Assembly (NCBI RefSeq): GCF_028583425.1
Contig: NC_072801.1
Location: forward strand, 19,426,001 to 19,490,000
Source: Eublepharis macularius
Lineage: Eukaryota; Chordata; Lepidosauria; Squamata; Eublepharidae
Length of the DNA stretch: 64,000 bases
Direction: 5' to 3'
The position numbers and the translations under genes were made by a program. Under the pieces are notes generated by a model. The model had not been told where the DNA came from. It saw nothing but the letters and a program-made list of their open reading frames with translations, and ran no database searches. The first letter of the stretch is position 1, and each line of letters begins with the position of its first letter. Positions 44,982 through 56,709 of the stretch are shown here, piece by piece.

Positions 44982-47900
44982 ATGGCGGCAGGCGGCGGCT
45001 CGGTCTCGGCGAGGGCGCTCGCCCGCTCGGTGGCCCACAGGCTGTAAGGGACGGCGGCTGGGCGGGGCGGGAGGGCACGCGCGAATGGCATTTTGACTGG
45101 TCCCTAAATATTTGATGCGAACCCAATAATAGTAGTAGTTTTAAACATTCATTAATAGTTAATGTGCTAATAGAAACCCGAATCAAGTGTGACTCTGAAT
45201 GTCACCCGAGACTCCTGGGGCGCATATGACAGCCAGCCTGTTGAAATGGTCAGAGTGTCAAGGCTAGGAGCGAGGAGACCTGGGTTCGAATCTCCACTCT
45301 GCCTGGGAAGCTCGCTGGGTGACTTTGAGCCAGTCGCTCACTCTCAGCCTAACCTACCTCTCAAACCATCTAGAGTCTCTATTCACTCCAAGTCTAACGG
45401 AGTCAAATTTACATATGAATTCCAATTCAGCAGCTTCCGGTTGGATTTTATTTTTGAAAGGTTGCTGTTGAACTATGGTGACCTTTAAGTCCTTGGTGGA
45501 GTGTCCTAGTAGACTGAAGTGTTCTCCTACTGGTTTCTGAATATTGCCATTTTTGATGTCAGATTTGTGTCCATTTATTCTTTTATGCAGAGGTTGGTTG
45601 GTTCGTCCTATTGTTCGCACATAGAAATTCTGCCTGCATACAAGTGTTTAAATGTAGAAGTTCAGAAGGCACTACAAAACCTTTTTCTCCCACGCACAGT
45701 TACTCTACCTTGTAACATTTTTAGGTGACTGCTGCCCTCATTGCTGGAAGACACTCTGCTGTTCGCTGACCTCTGCACAGATTTATCAAACCAATACTTT
45801 ATCTTTGCTTTGCAGTTGGATAGAAAAACTGACTCATTAGGCATATGATGGTATTGTTTTTATATTTTGTTTTTTTAAAAAACAATTTTTATTAGTCTTT
45901 CAAACAAAAAAAGAACCACCATCATGTGATTTACAGACATAACAAACAAGATTACAAAAAGATAGAGAAAAACACAGCAAAAAACAAAATAGACAGTGCT
46001 GACTCAAGTTACTGACAGAGAGCTTAATATTTAACACATTTTTCAGACTTATCTTGCAAGATATAACTAAGAGAATTATTAATGACATAGAGGATGTTTA
46101 AAAAGTATTTCTTTATGTACTTATCTAGTTCCTTTTCCATAATTTGAGAAAGCGTTCAGATAGATGTTTGTTGGATACTTTTTGATTCCTATATGAAATA
46201 AAACCATGCCATGTTTCATAGAAATCTGACATTTTAGCATTATTTAGCATTTTTATATTTTGTAATCTGCCTTGAGTCTCAGCGAGAAAGCTGGGCTGTA
46301 AGTAAAGTAAGAAAATTAAATTATACACTATTGTCTCTTCATGACAGCACTGCACATACTGTGATGGAATGGGAAGAAAGACAGCAAGATCTTCTGACTT
46401 GAAACATTTTTATTGATCAAAAACATGTGGTTTTTTTTCTTAGAAAATATTACATTGACGTACAAAGAAAAGAACATTCCTTTGATTCGTCTGGCTTAAT
46501 CAGAGATGAGACAGAGAGCTCCAGTTGGTATGTGGTAAGTATCTGCAGGATTTGGTGTGGGTTTCCAAATTGCACATAGGCCAATGATGTGCTGGATTTT
46601 TCACAATGGATTTTCTAGAGTGTTGAAGCATAACTCAATATATACTTTCAATGAGAAATATCAAGCAAGAAATGCAGTCCAGTTGCTGAACATCAGACCA
46701 AAGTTAAAGTTGTTCAGACCTGATTTTAAAGGAAACGAGGATGGGTCAACCTCTGTTGCCATTGGAGCTGAATACAGTCATTGAATTCACGATCGGCACT
46801 CCCTTTCTCTGTTCACTTGCAGTGGTGCAACAGGTACAGAAGCCTGGCCTGCCTTTTTGCAGCTTGCTGGCTTGTGAGTGCCTGCTTATTGCCTCCAGCT
46901 GCCTTGGAATTGTTCATTGTCTTTCAGCATGCCACACGTCTGGTTGAGTGGGAGCATGGACGGCCGCTGGAGCACGATTTTTCCGAGGTTAAACTGGAGG
47001 CATCCCTGCGCATGTACATGGGCAGTGCTGAGGAATATCACCGAAAAGTGCAGGAAAGCCCAGGAAAGCGAAAGATTTTGGAAAAGTTCATAAAAGAGAA
47101 GGCACAGGTAATGCTTAAAGCCATAATTTTATCTCTCTCCTTATTTATTAGGTGTATTTCTTTACATAGTTATGCCCTACTTTTCTCTCCAAAGCAGCTT
47201 ACAGAAACTAAAAACAACTTGCAACACTGTTGTCTCCCCCTCTGTTTTATCCTCACAACAACCCTCTGGGGTAGGCTGGACTAAGAGAATGACTGCCTGC
47301 CCCTGTGCACTTCCATGGCAGACAATGGAGATTTGAACCCGAGTCTCCCAGATCCTTCCATCAAAAGGGACCCCACAACCGTTTGAAGCCTGTGGGCCTT
47401 TGTTTAAATGTTGCAAAAGGGTAGCGGCCCGTACTATAAAATGCCCACACCGATAGGTGAGGCGATTATCAAAATGGCTGCCTCCATTCTTCACCCTTTG
47501 GCACTACAAATTAAAAGGATGGAGATGTCTTCAAGGTTGAAGGGGTGGGGAGGAGGTGACTTCTTGCCCCCCACCCTTGGTCACCTGTAGCCTTGAGAAG
47601 GGGAGAACCGAAAGGGGTCTGAGAAAGCAACACATTTGAAATACTGTTAGAGTTCTATCCCCAGGCAGAAAGATTCTGCCCGCCCTTCTGGAGAATGGCA
47701 GAGCAGTCTCTTCCTGTTACAGTTTCATTTGGGAAAGGCTTGGAAAGCAGCCACACATACATGCCCCAATGATGTCTAGCTTGCTGATAGAATGAAATGT
47801 TTCAGACTCAGACAAGGACATGCCACCAAACTGCTATATTAATAACTTGGGTTTAGAAGATTCATGCAGTTTGGCATGTAGTGAAAATAATTGTGTGGCT

Positions 47901-50900
47901 GCTTCGTCACAGGCCCAGCTCATGACTCAGGCCTCACTGACTTTCATTGCTGGTCATTTTTACCAGTTCATAGCTTGGGTAGTGAATACAGGAGGCATTG
48001 CAACACTTGTATGATCATGGTGTCAAGCAACAGAATGACAATTTTCCAATATGTCCACCTCCACTCAAGCTCTGTTCTGATACATCTAATATGATTTTTT
48101 TCCTGTTGCTATTTTTATTTTTAATGTCTCCTAGACCACAGGCTGATGAATAAGTGGGGGGCTTGTGCTTTATTTCATGGCTAGAGGTAATCACCTAGAG
48201 TTTCTTGCTCTTTTTTTTTTTTTGGCAGGATTACGTACCTGACAGAATGAATGAGGGCAGAGCTAAGAGGACTCAAAGGTAAATGCATTGTAGTGAGCTG
48301 ATGTGGGTCAGATGTTGGCTTCCCTCTTAATTCACTAATACACTAAACAGCTGCAACATCAGGTCATTTCATTGCTGAAGACTCAGGACGTGAGAATATT
48401 AAGGAAAGCAGGTTGCATTAACAATATTAGCTGCAAAAGTTCAGCAATATAATCATTTAATGTTGTCTTAGCAGAGCTGCTGGAAATCAGTTTCGAGGTT
48501 CCCACAATCGCAACCACAACAAAGATAGTCTGCAGATGCCGCTAGATTACACTTTGTACTACCCATCATCCAGGCAGCACACACAGTTCTTCTGCTTTTA
48601 TCTTCTACAAGACTCAGAGTTAGCTCAGAGGCGCAAATGGACTTGCTGAACTGAGATTCCTGACCTAAGCTTGTCCCCTGTACCTTTGTGAATGTATTAG
48701 CGTACTGTTTCAAAACCAAAGAAGCTCAGCCTTTTCACATTAAGAAGCCCATACTGTTAAGGCTGGAGGCATCTTTTCCTGAAATGAATTGAGGTGGGGA
48801 AGGGAGGTGCTGTGCTCTTCTAGAGGGAGGAGGCCTGCTGTTTATGTGACGGACTTGTACATTCATGCAACAAGACACTGCCCTCAACCATGGTAGGTGT
48901 TATTGCCATGATGCGTAACCTTCCCACCCCCATGCTAGGAGAACAGCAGGTAAAGCAAATTGAGGAGAATGCTAAATCTGAGTAGCAGCATGACTTGCCA
49001 TGTGTTATGCACTCTTTCATTTCCCCCGTACAGTTGGGTGCTGCCATACACTGCAGTGCAACTTAGTTTTATAGAGTCTTATGTCACTTCAGTACTAATC
49101 TTGGTGAGTAGTAGACAGTTTGGGCAGCATATTTCTGTGAGGACATAACTTATATTGGGAGAGCTATTTTTTAAAAACATGAAACAAGATTTTATTTTAT
49201 GCATGCTAGATAATTGCTGCTTTCTTCTTGCTTTGGCATGATAGCAGGTATACTATCGAGTGCTTTCTTGTACTAGCTCTGTTGCTGAAAATCTCCCTCT
49301 CTCTTCCTTGGGTAGCTTGCTCGTGCTATAATTAACCAGTGTTAAACTTGGAATGAATTGAACGCAGATTTCATTTTTCTGTTAGGCAAAATAACTGGCA
49401 GAGCACCTCCAATCTACACCGAAATGCTACCCCGAGCATGTCAGCGGAAGAATTGCAAAGAATAATTTCATCAGCTTCCAAACTTATAGTGGCGGCTGTA
49501 GGTATCACTCTCAAAAGTTGGTTGAACATTTCCCTTAAAAACTTATTGCTGCTGCTTAAATTTTATTTATTTCATATATGCCGACCTAGATAGTCCAAGT
49601 GAGCCTGATCTCGTCAGTTCTCTGAAGCTAAGCAGGATTGACCTTGGTTAGTAATTGGATGGGAGACCTCCAGCAAAGACCAGGGTTGCAGATAGGGCTG
49701 TGCACGTCCAGTTTCTGATTCAGGGTTTTAACCCAAATTGGCCCGCTTTGGAAAGATTCGGGATTTCCAAATCAGCCAAAGCATTGCTGAGCCGATTTGG
49801 GAATCCTAAAGCAAAGCTTCCCAAAGTGATCACTTTGGGAAGCTTTGGGCAAAGTGCAACACTGGTCTTACTATTTGCAAGTGATGAGAAAAGTGTTGCT
49901 TTCAAATGCCCACTGCTTTTCAGCTGATGGGAGGGGGATCCCCCCTCCTCTGAAATAAGCTGCTGGTGTGCTTTGAACTTCAGCCAGATCTTTACGAAGC
50001 ATCCCGAAGCATTTAGTCACCTGAAGCCCAAATGGCTTGCTGCTTCAGGATTCAGGTTATCCCAAATTGTTTACCTGCTTGGGATAAATCCGAAATGGGA
50101 AACCCGAATATTTTTCAGGGACACACCTCTAGTTGCCGAGGCAGGGAATGGTAAACCACCTCTATTAGTCTCTTGCCATGAAAACCCCACCGGAGGGGGA
50201 GGGGGGAGGTCACCATAAGTCAGCTATGACTTGAGGGCACTCTCCACCACCACTTCATTTATATCCTTGTAAACCACTCCCTGATGGGGAGAAAATAACA
50301 TTCTCCTCTATTTTATCCTCACAGCAACCTTGTGGGGTAAGGAAGGCAGAATGTGTGTAACTGACCCAAGGTCATCCAGCAAGTTTCCTTGGTTGAGTGT
50401 GGATTCAGACCCAGATCAAACATTGTAACTGCTGCACTGTGCTGCTCTTTTGCAGTTGAAGTAGCAACGTTTTGCATTCCAACAATTTCCATCCTTCTAA
50501 ACACGGTGGGGGGAGAAGTGGGTTTGGAGAAATATCAGTCAAGCAGATAATATTGAGCACATTTTCCTGTTGAAATCGAACGGCAAACGGTTTTTATCTA
50601 AAGAGCTTAATGACTTATTTTTCTCTCCAGACATCTGAAATCTCTCCCAAAGTATTAGGAACAACTCCAGAAATCATTTCAACTCAAAAGAGAAGCGCTA
50701 CTAGGAGCTTTCCAAGTTTGGATCGTGTCTGGAAAAAGGCTCCTTCTACACAATCCCACCATGATGAGGCAGAGGGGTATGGAAGCCAGATCCCGTAATA
50801 ACTGCTTGCAGTTCTTCAAAAAACATTGACTTGAGATGGCATGTAGCAGATTCATCCAAGCCATGGTTCCTCTGATCCTTCCTGAAACCTTATCTTTTCA

Positions 50901-53900
50901 CTCTCAGCTTTCCAAGAATTTTGCTACCAACTCCATTTTTCCCATCATTCCTACAGCACCCTTTTTGATGCTAATTGCAAAACTGAAGGAGGCAATTGCT
51001 GCACTGACCACTTTCCCTGGAGCTTCATAGACTCCATAGTTTTATCTACAAAAACTGGATTTGGGGGAGAGGAAGGGGTCTAAGGCTTCAGGTTAGTCAG
51101 GGCAGCAGAGTGGAAGGATCCCAGGGAGCTGGCCCAGAAGATGGGTGGTGAGGTATATGCACTTATCACCAGCAGACCTCTGGAGATGCTGATGGAAGTC
51201 ACTACAGCTCTGGCACAATCATATACTAGGGCTATTACTGTACACCAAGGCAAGTCGCTATCAGTTGAAGAGCCTAGGCGCCAAATTATGCTTGCATGTG
51301 GAGTTCCACTGCTGCAATTTCAGCTGTGTAACTGGGCTGTAAAAAGTACCTTCTATGCCCTTCCAATCAGGCTGTTAACAAAATCGATACAATTGTGCTA
51401 TGCTGGAAAATGACTGCATGGATAACTTTAACAGTACAATCCTAAACAGAGTTACTTCAGTCTAAGCCCGTTGATTTCAATGGGCTTAGACTGGAGTAAC
51501 TTTTCTTAGGGGTGCACTGTAAATCACTGTAAAACATTTGGTATATTTTTATCTGATTACCCAGAAAAACCCCCAATCTTTTATAAAGATCCCCCCCCAA
51601 GGCATATGATAGTAACATGACAGTGTGTTTAGAAAATCAATAAGCAGCATCCATGTGTGCTAGGCAAATGTTTTCAGTTCAATGAGGTTTTGATTCAGTG
51701 GTAAATAACTACTTACAGGGTTCTTAAAATATTGATTGGCAAGCTTCATTAATTCCTGGCTCTAATACTAAATGGAGGATTTTGTTCTGCTGCTGCTGCT
51801 GACTAATTTTATTGCGTTCTACAGTATACAGGAGGGTAATGAAGAATTCAGAACCGAACTTGATCAAGAGACGCTACAAAAGAATGTCGGGAAAAGTAAG
51901 TTGTTACGCATTTAAAATGTAGTCCTCAATCCCAAATCGTCTTTTTCTGTAAGATACCAGCACTATACCTTTTCAAGAATTTTTAAGATGCTGATTTTGA
52001 AGAAGTACTGTTGAATAATACTTCTTCTCCTTCCTAGTGACAAGTTGTGGTTCTGTAATTTGGTCTTCAGTCAAATGGCACCTTTGTTTATGATAAATCC
52101 CAAGGCTGACGGGATTTTTAAATGCTTTCAATTTTGTGTCTTTCCAGAACCAAAGGCCACTCAGAAAAGAAAGAATGTGAAATGTAGAGCAAAACCAAGT
52201 GAAATGTCCTCAAATGTTTCCCATAACTCTTATAAATTGAATAGGATATTCTCTACAAAGCGCCCTAAATCCAGTGATTCATGTTTAGTGAATGAAAGTT
52301 TCCCAAGCCCATATTCACCACCTGGGCAAAATAAAGTATTTCGGAAAGGTATTCTTAAAAACAGTACGTCTCTGTCCTGCACCTCTTCAGAGACACTTGA
52401 ATACCAAAACATAGCGCCAAACACTCGTTGGAAGTGCTATCCACCCTCCCATGCTGGACAGTCCTGCAAGCTGGTTGAAATCAAAAGGAAAAAGTCACCT
52501 TGCACTCCCATTGGGGTGGTTTCAAGAACAAAGAGTTCTAGAGCTAGCAAACCTTTGGCTAGACAACCAATCTTGACCCCCAGGAATACTCCAGAGGTAA
52601 CAAGAAATAACAGAGAAGTATGTTGTGTGAAACAGATGGCTGAAGTGAAGCATGCCCAAAGTTCAAACGTCAGTGAAAAGTCTAGGGAGCCACACAATTT
52701 CAAGAGGGTTTCTGGCTGTGCTATACTTCAAGGGCAGGCTAAAGAAACGTGTGCCCAAGGTAACTGGAAAAGTAAGCTCTCAGGAAAGTCTCAAATGAAC
52801 TGGCCGAAAGAAACTGAAGGAGGGCTTGATTCTGCAACAGAAAGGAACTCCAATGGTCATCGAGTCCATTTCCAAGGGCTCCAGCAATGGGACCATCCCA
52901 GAAAGGCTGAATGGAAGCACAGCTCAGAGAGCTGTAACTTGGATAACTTAGGGCCTAAAGAAGCAACTCTGCCCATAGCCTCTGTAGATGAATCCAGTGA
53001 GATTCTGGCCTGTCTTCCAAATGATCAGGATAAGGACCATATTATTACGGTCACACATGGATCATCTTTGGGGTATCAGGTTTGCCAGGGAACTCAAGAT
53101 GCACCAATTATGAATGAGAGTATGAATATGGATACCAGTGTGGGAAATCAAGGCATCAAAGGCCATTCAGGGAATCTTTTAAATCAGTTACTGTCTTTGA
53201 ATGAAGTAGATGACAAGGCTGTTGATGATCCTATCAATAAGATGCAAATAACCAACCTTATTTTAAATGAACCATGGGACCAGCAAGTGGTATATATCCC
53301 ACCAGTGCTTCCAGGTGTTGGCGAAACCTCTGAAGAGGGAGATGGTTCCTCAGCATCCCCAGAGAGAAGCAGTCCTATTTTTGGAAGATTGGAAAATGAA
53401 GCATGTGATGAGGAATTTACCATTTCTTCTGCTTCAAGCAGCTTGAGTGCTGAATCATTAACCAGCACAGAGGTAAGAGCGTGAAGGTGTGCCGTCAACA
53501 AAGCACAACACCCCCCCCCCCCCCGCCCCATTTCTGGAAACGAGGCATCAGCTGATGCTTCTGTTCCAGCTCCAACCTTTTTGGTTGGAAACTGCATTGG
53601 TCTGATCCGCCACTGTCATTCTCTTGAGCATATGAAGAGTGTTTTAATGTTGGCATGCAGTTTCTGTGAAGGCTCTAACACACAGCACTGGTAAACCATT
53701 CAGAAATGGACAACTTCCTCAGTTTTGCAGCAAATCAATTTTTTTTGCACACAAACATGTATAAACAAAACATTGGACTTTTGTTTGTCATTGATCATCA
53801 CACTTAAATCCACTACTCATATTCTCCACCTCTTTATAGCAAACAAGCATTTATTGCCGTCTGTTTCCTAAGCAATAGTCTAACTACTTTCAAGTAGCTG

Positions 53901-56706
53901 AAATTGCCACTACGTTGTGCAAGTGTCATAAAGGACTGACTCTTAATGCTAAGGGAGAAAAGGATGAAGGGTCGTGTTTTAAGCTGCAGTATCAGGTTGG
54001 CTCCAAATTCAAGTTTCTTCAGGGTTGGTTGATTTTGGGGGAAGCAAAACAGTTAATGCAGCTTCCTTTTCTTGGTTAACCTTAGATCACTAGAATAATA
54101 ATGCAAGGTGACATGAAAGACCCAAGATTTGCTGCCATTTAGGGTTAATCATATCATAGGAGGTTTGGAAGCCTTCAGAAATCAACTTCCCATTTGGTAG
54201 AAGCAAGAACGTTCATATTCAGGTATTATTTATTCTGCTCAACAGACAGCATTGAACACAACCCTTCCTTATCATCAGCACCATTGAAGAGCTGAAGTTG
54301 ATGGCCAATAGGTTTAGTCTAGAGAAAACTTGCTATGATCTCTCAATTAGGGCAAATTTAACATTTCCAACAGAAATACTCTTCAAAGTGTCTTTCTCTC
54401 TGCCTTTTTCACCCTAGAGCAGAAATATGAATGCTGATCTAAAGGAGAGGGAAGATGTAGATTCCAGCACCAAACTTCTAGTTGCAAATGCGATGCAAGA
54501 AAACAGCACCATTCAACAAGAGATGTTTGGTCAACACAGTGAAAGGCTAAGGTAAAAACCATGAGTCATTTTACTGGGAAATAAAGGCAAAGTTTAAACG
54601 TGACGCCAAGCTGTGGTTTGGCATTATACAAGCAATCCTTGGTTTTCCTTGCCTAATCCTTCCTCCCCCTCCTCTAAGCACTGTACAGTTTTTGGCCCAC
54701 TGTAACTCATTCTCCTCCCCTCCCAAAGCAAGGATAGACAAGTCAGAGCAGTGCAGACTTTAAAATTGTGGCAATTTATCTCAAGTCTCAGGGCTGCAGT
54801 GGAGCATTAATTCAGGCATACAGCAGACATTGGTCTGCGTGCCCAGAAGCAGCTGCCTTATCCCAAGTCAGACCATCCAGTCAGCCTTGTCTGACCGGCA
54901 GCAGCACTCCAGGGTCTCACTTTCTACCCAGTCCTTTTAACTGGAGTTATTGGGGCTTGAACCTGAGACTCTCTGCAGCGGAAGCAGCGATCCAGCACAG
55001 AACCATGGTGCTCTGTATAAGCAGAGATGACACAGGAGGAAGTAACAGGTATACAGCTGTTTTTAAAAAGTGCGTTGAAATGTACATTTCTTATTATATG
55101 TACCAGTAACTTCTGTTATGGCTGCCTAGTAATCTAGTATGTATTTCACTTCCTTATCACTAAGTACACCACAGTTATTTTCCAGCATTACTTCCTTGTT
55201 TGCATAGAAAGCTCAGATGCCTTTCCTCCCCACGCTCTGGCAAGGATGCAGGTTCTTGCGTTAATCTCTGTACAAACAGTGATGCAAAACCAAAGCCTGG
55301 TCAGACCTCCTCCTTCCCTCCCTGTTCAGTCCATAAACTGTGATGGTCTTGCTGCTTTTTCTACAGTTCTTCTGCTGAAGAGAAGAGAACCAACAAGGAT
55401 GGTGGACCAGAGGATAGACGCGCCGCCACTCATGTGGTTTATTTTTCTCATCTTCCCACATCGTTTTAGTTCACATTCCCAACCCAGATCCTTCAAGGGA
55501 TTCAATTCCAGCACCAACACTTCAGTTTGCTTCTTTCCTCCTAGAAGCTCCATTAGAACCTCACATCCGCTGCTGCCATCTTACAACTTAACTTACATTT
55601 GCTCAGGGCTTTTTTTCAGGGGGAACGCGGGGGAACGGAGTTCCGGCACCTCTTGAAAATGGTCACCTGGCTGGTGGCCCCGCCCCCTGATCTCCAGACA
55701 GAGGGGAGCTTAGATTGCCCTACGCGCTGCTGGAGTGGTACGGAGGGCAATCTCAACTCCCCTCTGTCTGGAGACCAGGAGGCGGGGCCACCAGCCATGT
55801 GACCATTTTCTCTGAGGGCAACCCCACTGAGTTCCACCACCTCTTTCCCCAGAAAAAAAGCCCTGCATTTGCTTAATATGATGCCAAGAAGGTTATGGTC
55901 AGGAACGGGCAGGTGCTTCTCAGACCCACCAGGCTGTTGTTCAAATCTGATTGTTGAGCTTAGCCTTCACAGTGAAACTTTCAAAACTGGCCAGCATTAT
56001 TTGTTTTCTCACGTTCATGGGTAATCAAAATACCAAGCACTAGAACTTCACATGTATTATCCTATAGCTATTACACATTCCAATGAAATCTACCAAGTGC
56101 CAAAAGCAAACAGGATCCTTGTTTGTTAAAAGACTGACTTTTCTACTCTAGTGAACTTTTGTGGTTTACAGCACATTTCATCTGATGCCGAAAAGGTACA
56201 GCCAGTGTTAGGCATCAAGGTCAGGACTGTCTACTCAGAACAGCAGTGGCTCTTCAGGGTCTCAGGTAGAGGTCTTTCCCATCATCTCTTACCTGACCTG
56301 ATATTTTTGAAACCGAAGATGCCCAGGACTGAACCCAGAACCTTCTGCATGCCAAGCAGATTCTCTACCGCTGAGCCACAGTCCCGTATGCCAATAAAGC
56401 CTACAGGTTCCCATTGAAACACTAGAGCTGTGTTTAGATTTTTAAAACATGGTTCTAGTCTTTAGAGATTTATAGAAAAGTTTTGAAATCTGACAGCATT
56501 TATAACAAGGCTAAGAGATGAGGAGAAATAAGCGCCCTTCCAATTCTCATACATAGCGTTCTGGCTTTAAAAATCAACACTTCTCAACTGTGCTTAACTT
56601 TGAGTGCACTGTACCTATTTTCTCCACTTTCTGATTATCCTTTTTTTTTAAGAAGCATGATCTTGATCCTTGTGTGATACTTGGGAGACGAAGGATATTG
56701 CAATAG
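44982..56706 (+). CDS. Unnamed protein-coding gene divergent from COQ7, 11 predicted coding exons, 763 residues
   Basis: Exons: 44982-45043, 46444-46534, 46928-47107, 48229-48278, 49386-49497, 50631-50776, 51825-51895, 52148-53472, 54418-54551, 55367-55433, 56653-56706. All joins have AG/GT sites and agreeing phases; the sum is 2292 nt. I do not recognise the product. The N-terminus is Ala/Arg-rich. Exons 2-4 encode a charged, conserved-looking block (WEHGRPLEHDFSEVKLE, MYMGSAEEYHRK, KILEKFIKEK). Exon 8 (441 codons) is Ser/Lys-rich and probably disordered, with basic patches and an acidic Ser-rich end. The last exon encodes DPCVILGRRRILQ and is followed at once by AATAAA. There is no signal peptide, membrane segment or obvious enzyme motif. 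A large disordered exon flanked by short charged blocks would suit a nuclear, centrosomal or germline scaffold, but that is speculation. The weakest join is the donor after 55433 (CAT|gtggtt). Confidence 0.75.
45234..45370 (+). mobile_element. Older tRNA-derived SINE, 5' half
   Basis: The head ggtcagagtgtcaaggctag, the B-box-like tgggttcgaatctcc and the body gctgggtgactttgagccag are clear. It abuts a Penelope-like fragment in intron 1 of the unnamed gene. Confidence 0.6.
45354..45740 (-). mobile_element. Penelope-like retroelement fragment with GIY-YIG endonuclease domain
   Basis: The minus strand encodes RTIGRTNQPLHKRINGHK, then KPVGEHFSLLGHS and a DLKVT block, closely matching the C-terminal GIY-YIG endonuclease of Penelope-like elements. 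The remaining upstream sequence is decayed. It lies in intron 1 of the unnamed gene. Confidence 0.7.
47140..47355 (-). mobile_element. Older tRNA-derived SINE, inverted
   Basis: Marks are atgccctacttttctctcc, aacaaccctctggggtagg and gagatttgaacccgagtctc. It follows exon 3 of the unnamed gene by about 30 bp. Confidence 0.6.
49582..50252 (+). mobile_element. 5S-rRNA-derived SINE, interrupted by a nested element
   Basis: The head matches 5S rRNA (cctgatctcgtcag, gaagctaagcagg, ggatgggagacc). The tail is the shared ttgagggcactctccaccac. The element is split by an insertion at 49693-50131. Confidence 0.8.
49693..50131. mobile_element. hAT-type element nested in a 5S-SINE
   Basis: The ends tagggctgtgcacg and acacacctcta form short inverted repeats. 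The host SINE sequence is duplicated as gttgcaga / gttgccga (8 bp, one mismatch). The interior is rich in inverted repeats, including one centred on gtgatcac at about 49826. Confidence 0.7.
50265..50445 (-). mobile_element. Older tRNA-derived SINE, inverted
   Basis: Marks are cagcaaccttgtggggtaag, cccaaggtcatccagcaag and the degraded tRNA head near actgctgcactgtgctgc. Confidence 0.55.
51432..51519. mobile_element. 88-bp Harbinger-like MITE, second copy
   Basis: It has the same length and sequence family as the copy at 8114, and is flanked by TAA on both sides. It lies in an intron of the unnamed gene. Confidence 0.65.
54838..55015 (-). mobile_element. tRNA-related SINE (second family), inverted
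   Basis: Same family as the copy at 39450 (agtcagaccatccagtc, actccagggtctcac, gcttgaacctgagactc). It lies between exons 9 and 10 of the unnamed gene. Confidence 0.55.
55367..55469 (+). other. Alternative read-through end of exon 10 of the unnamed gene
   Basis: If the weak donor after 55433 is not used, the frame continues twelve more codons (VVYFSHLPTSF) to a TAG at 55467-55469. This gives an alternative C-terminus lacking the DPCVILGRRRILQ exon. Confidence 0.3.
55614..55865 (-). mobile_element. hAT-type foldback MITE, copy H, in an intron of the unnamed gene
   Basis: Complete, inverted copy with perfect target duplication catttgct. It lies between predicted exons 10 and 11 of the plus-strand gene. 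Confidence 0.85.
56205..56385 (-). mobile_element. tRNA-related SINE (second family), inverted
   Basis: Same family: atcaaggtcaggactgtcta, tcagggtctcaggtagaggt, accttctgcatgccaagcag, ccgctgagccaca. Confidence 0.65.
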
Positions 56707-56709
56707 ATA

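Larger units (their letters stand above)
43795..45080. promoter_or_regulatory. CpG island between COQ7 and the divergent plus-strand gene
   Basis: The two start codons are about 950 bp apart and face away from each other. Dense CpG covers 43795-44100 around COQ7 exon 1 and about 44880-45080 around exon 1 of the plus-strand gene. A less CpG-rich middle (44180-44700) holds remnants of Penelope-end-like and SINE sequence. This layout is typical of a bidirectional housekeeping promoter that later gained insertions. Confidence 0.6.

Noticed and set aside
46557-46784. Open frame of 76 codons between exons 2 and 3 of the unnamed gene
   Set aside because: No donor site ends it in phase with the next exon, and its start requires a different donor in exon 2. 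It is kept out of the gene model.
46823-46873. A 51-nt phase-neutral candidate micro-exon (WCNRYRSLACLF) in the unnamed gene
   Set aside because: Splice signals are good, but the encoded hydrophobic stretch does not fit its charged neighbours, and direct joining of the flanking exons is already in phase. It might be a rare cassette exon.
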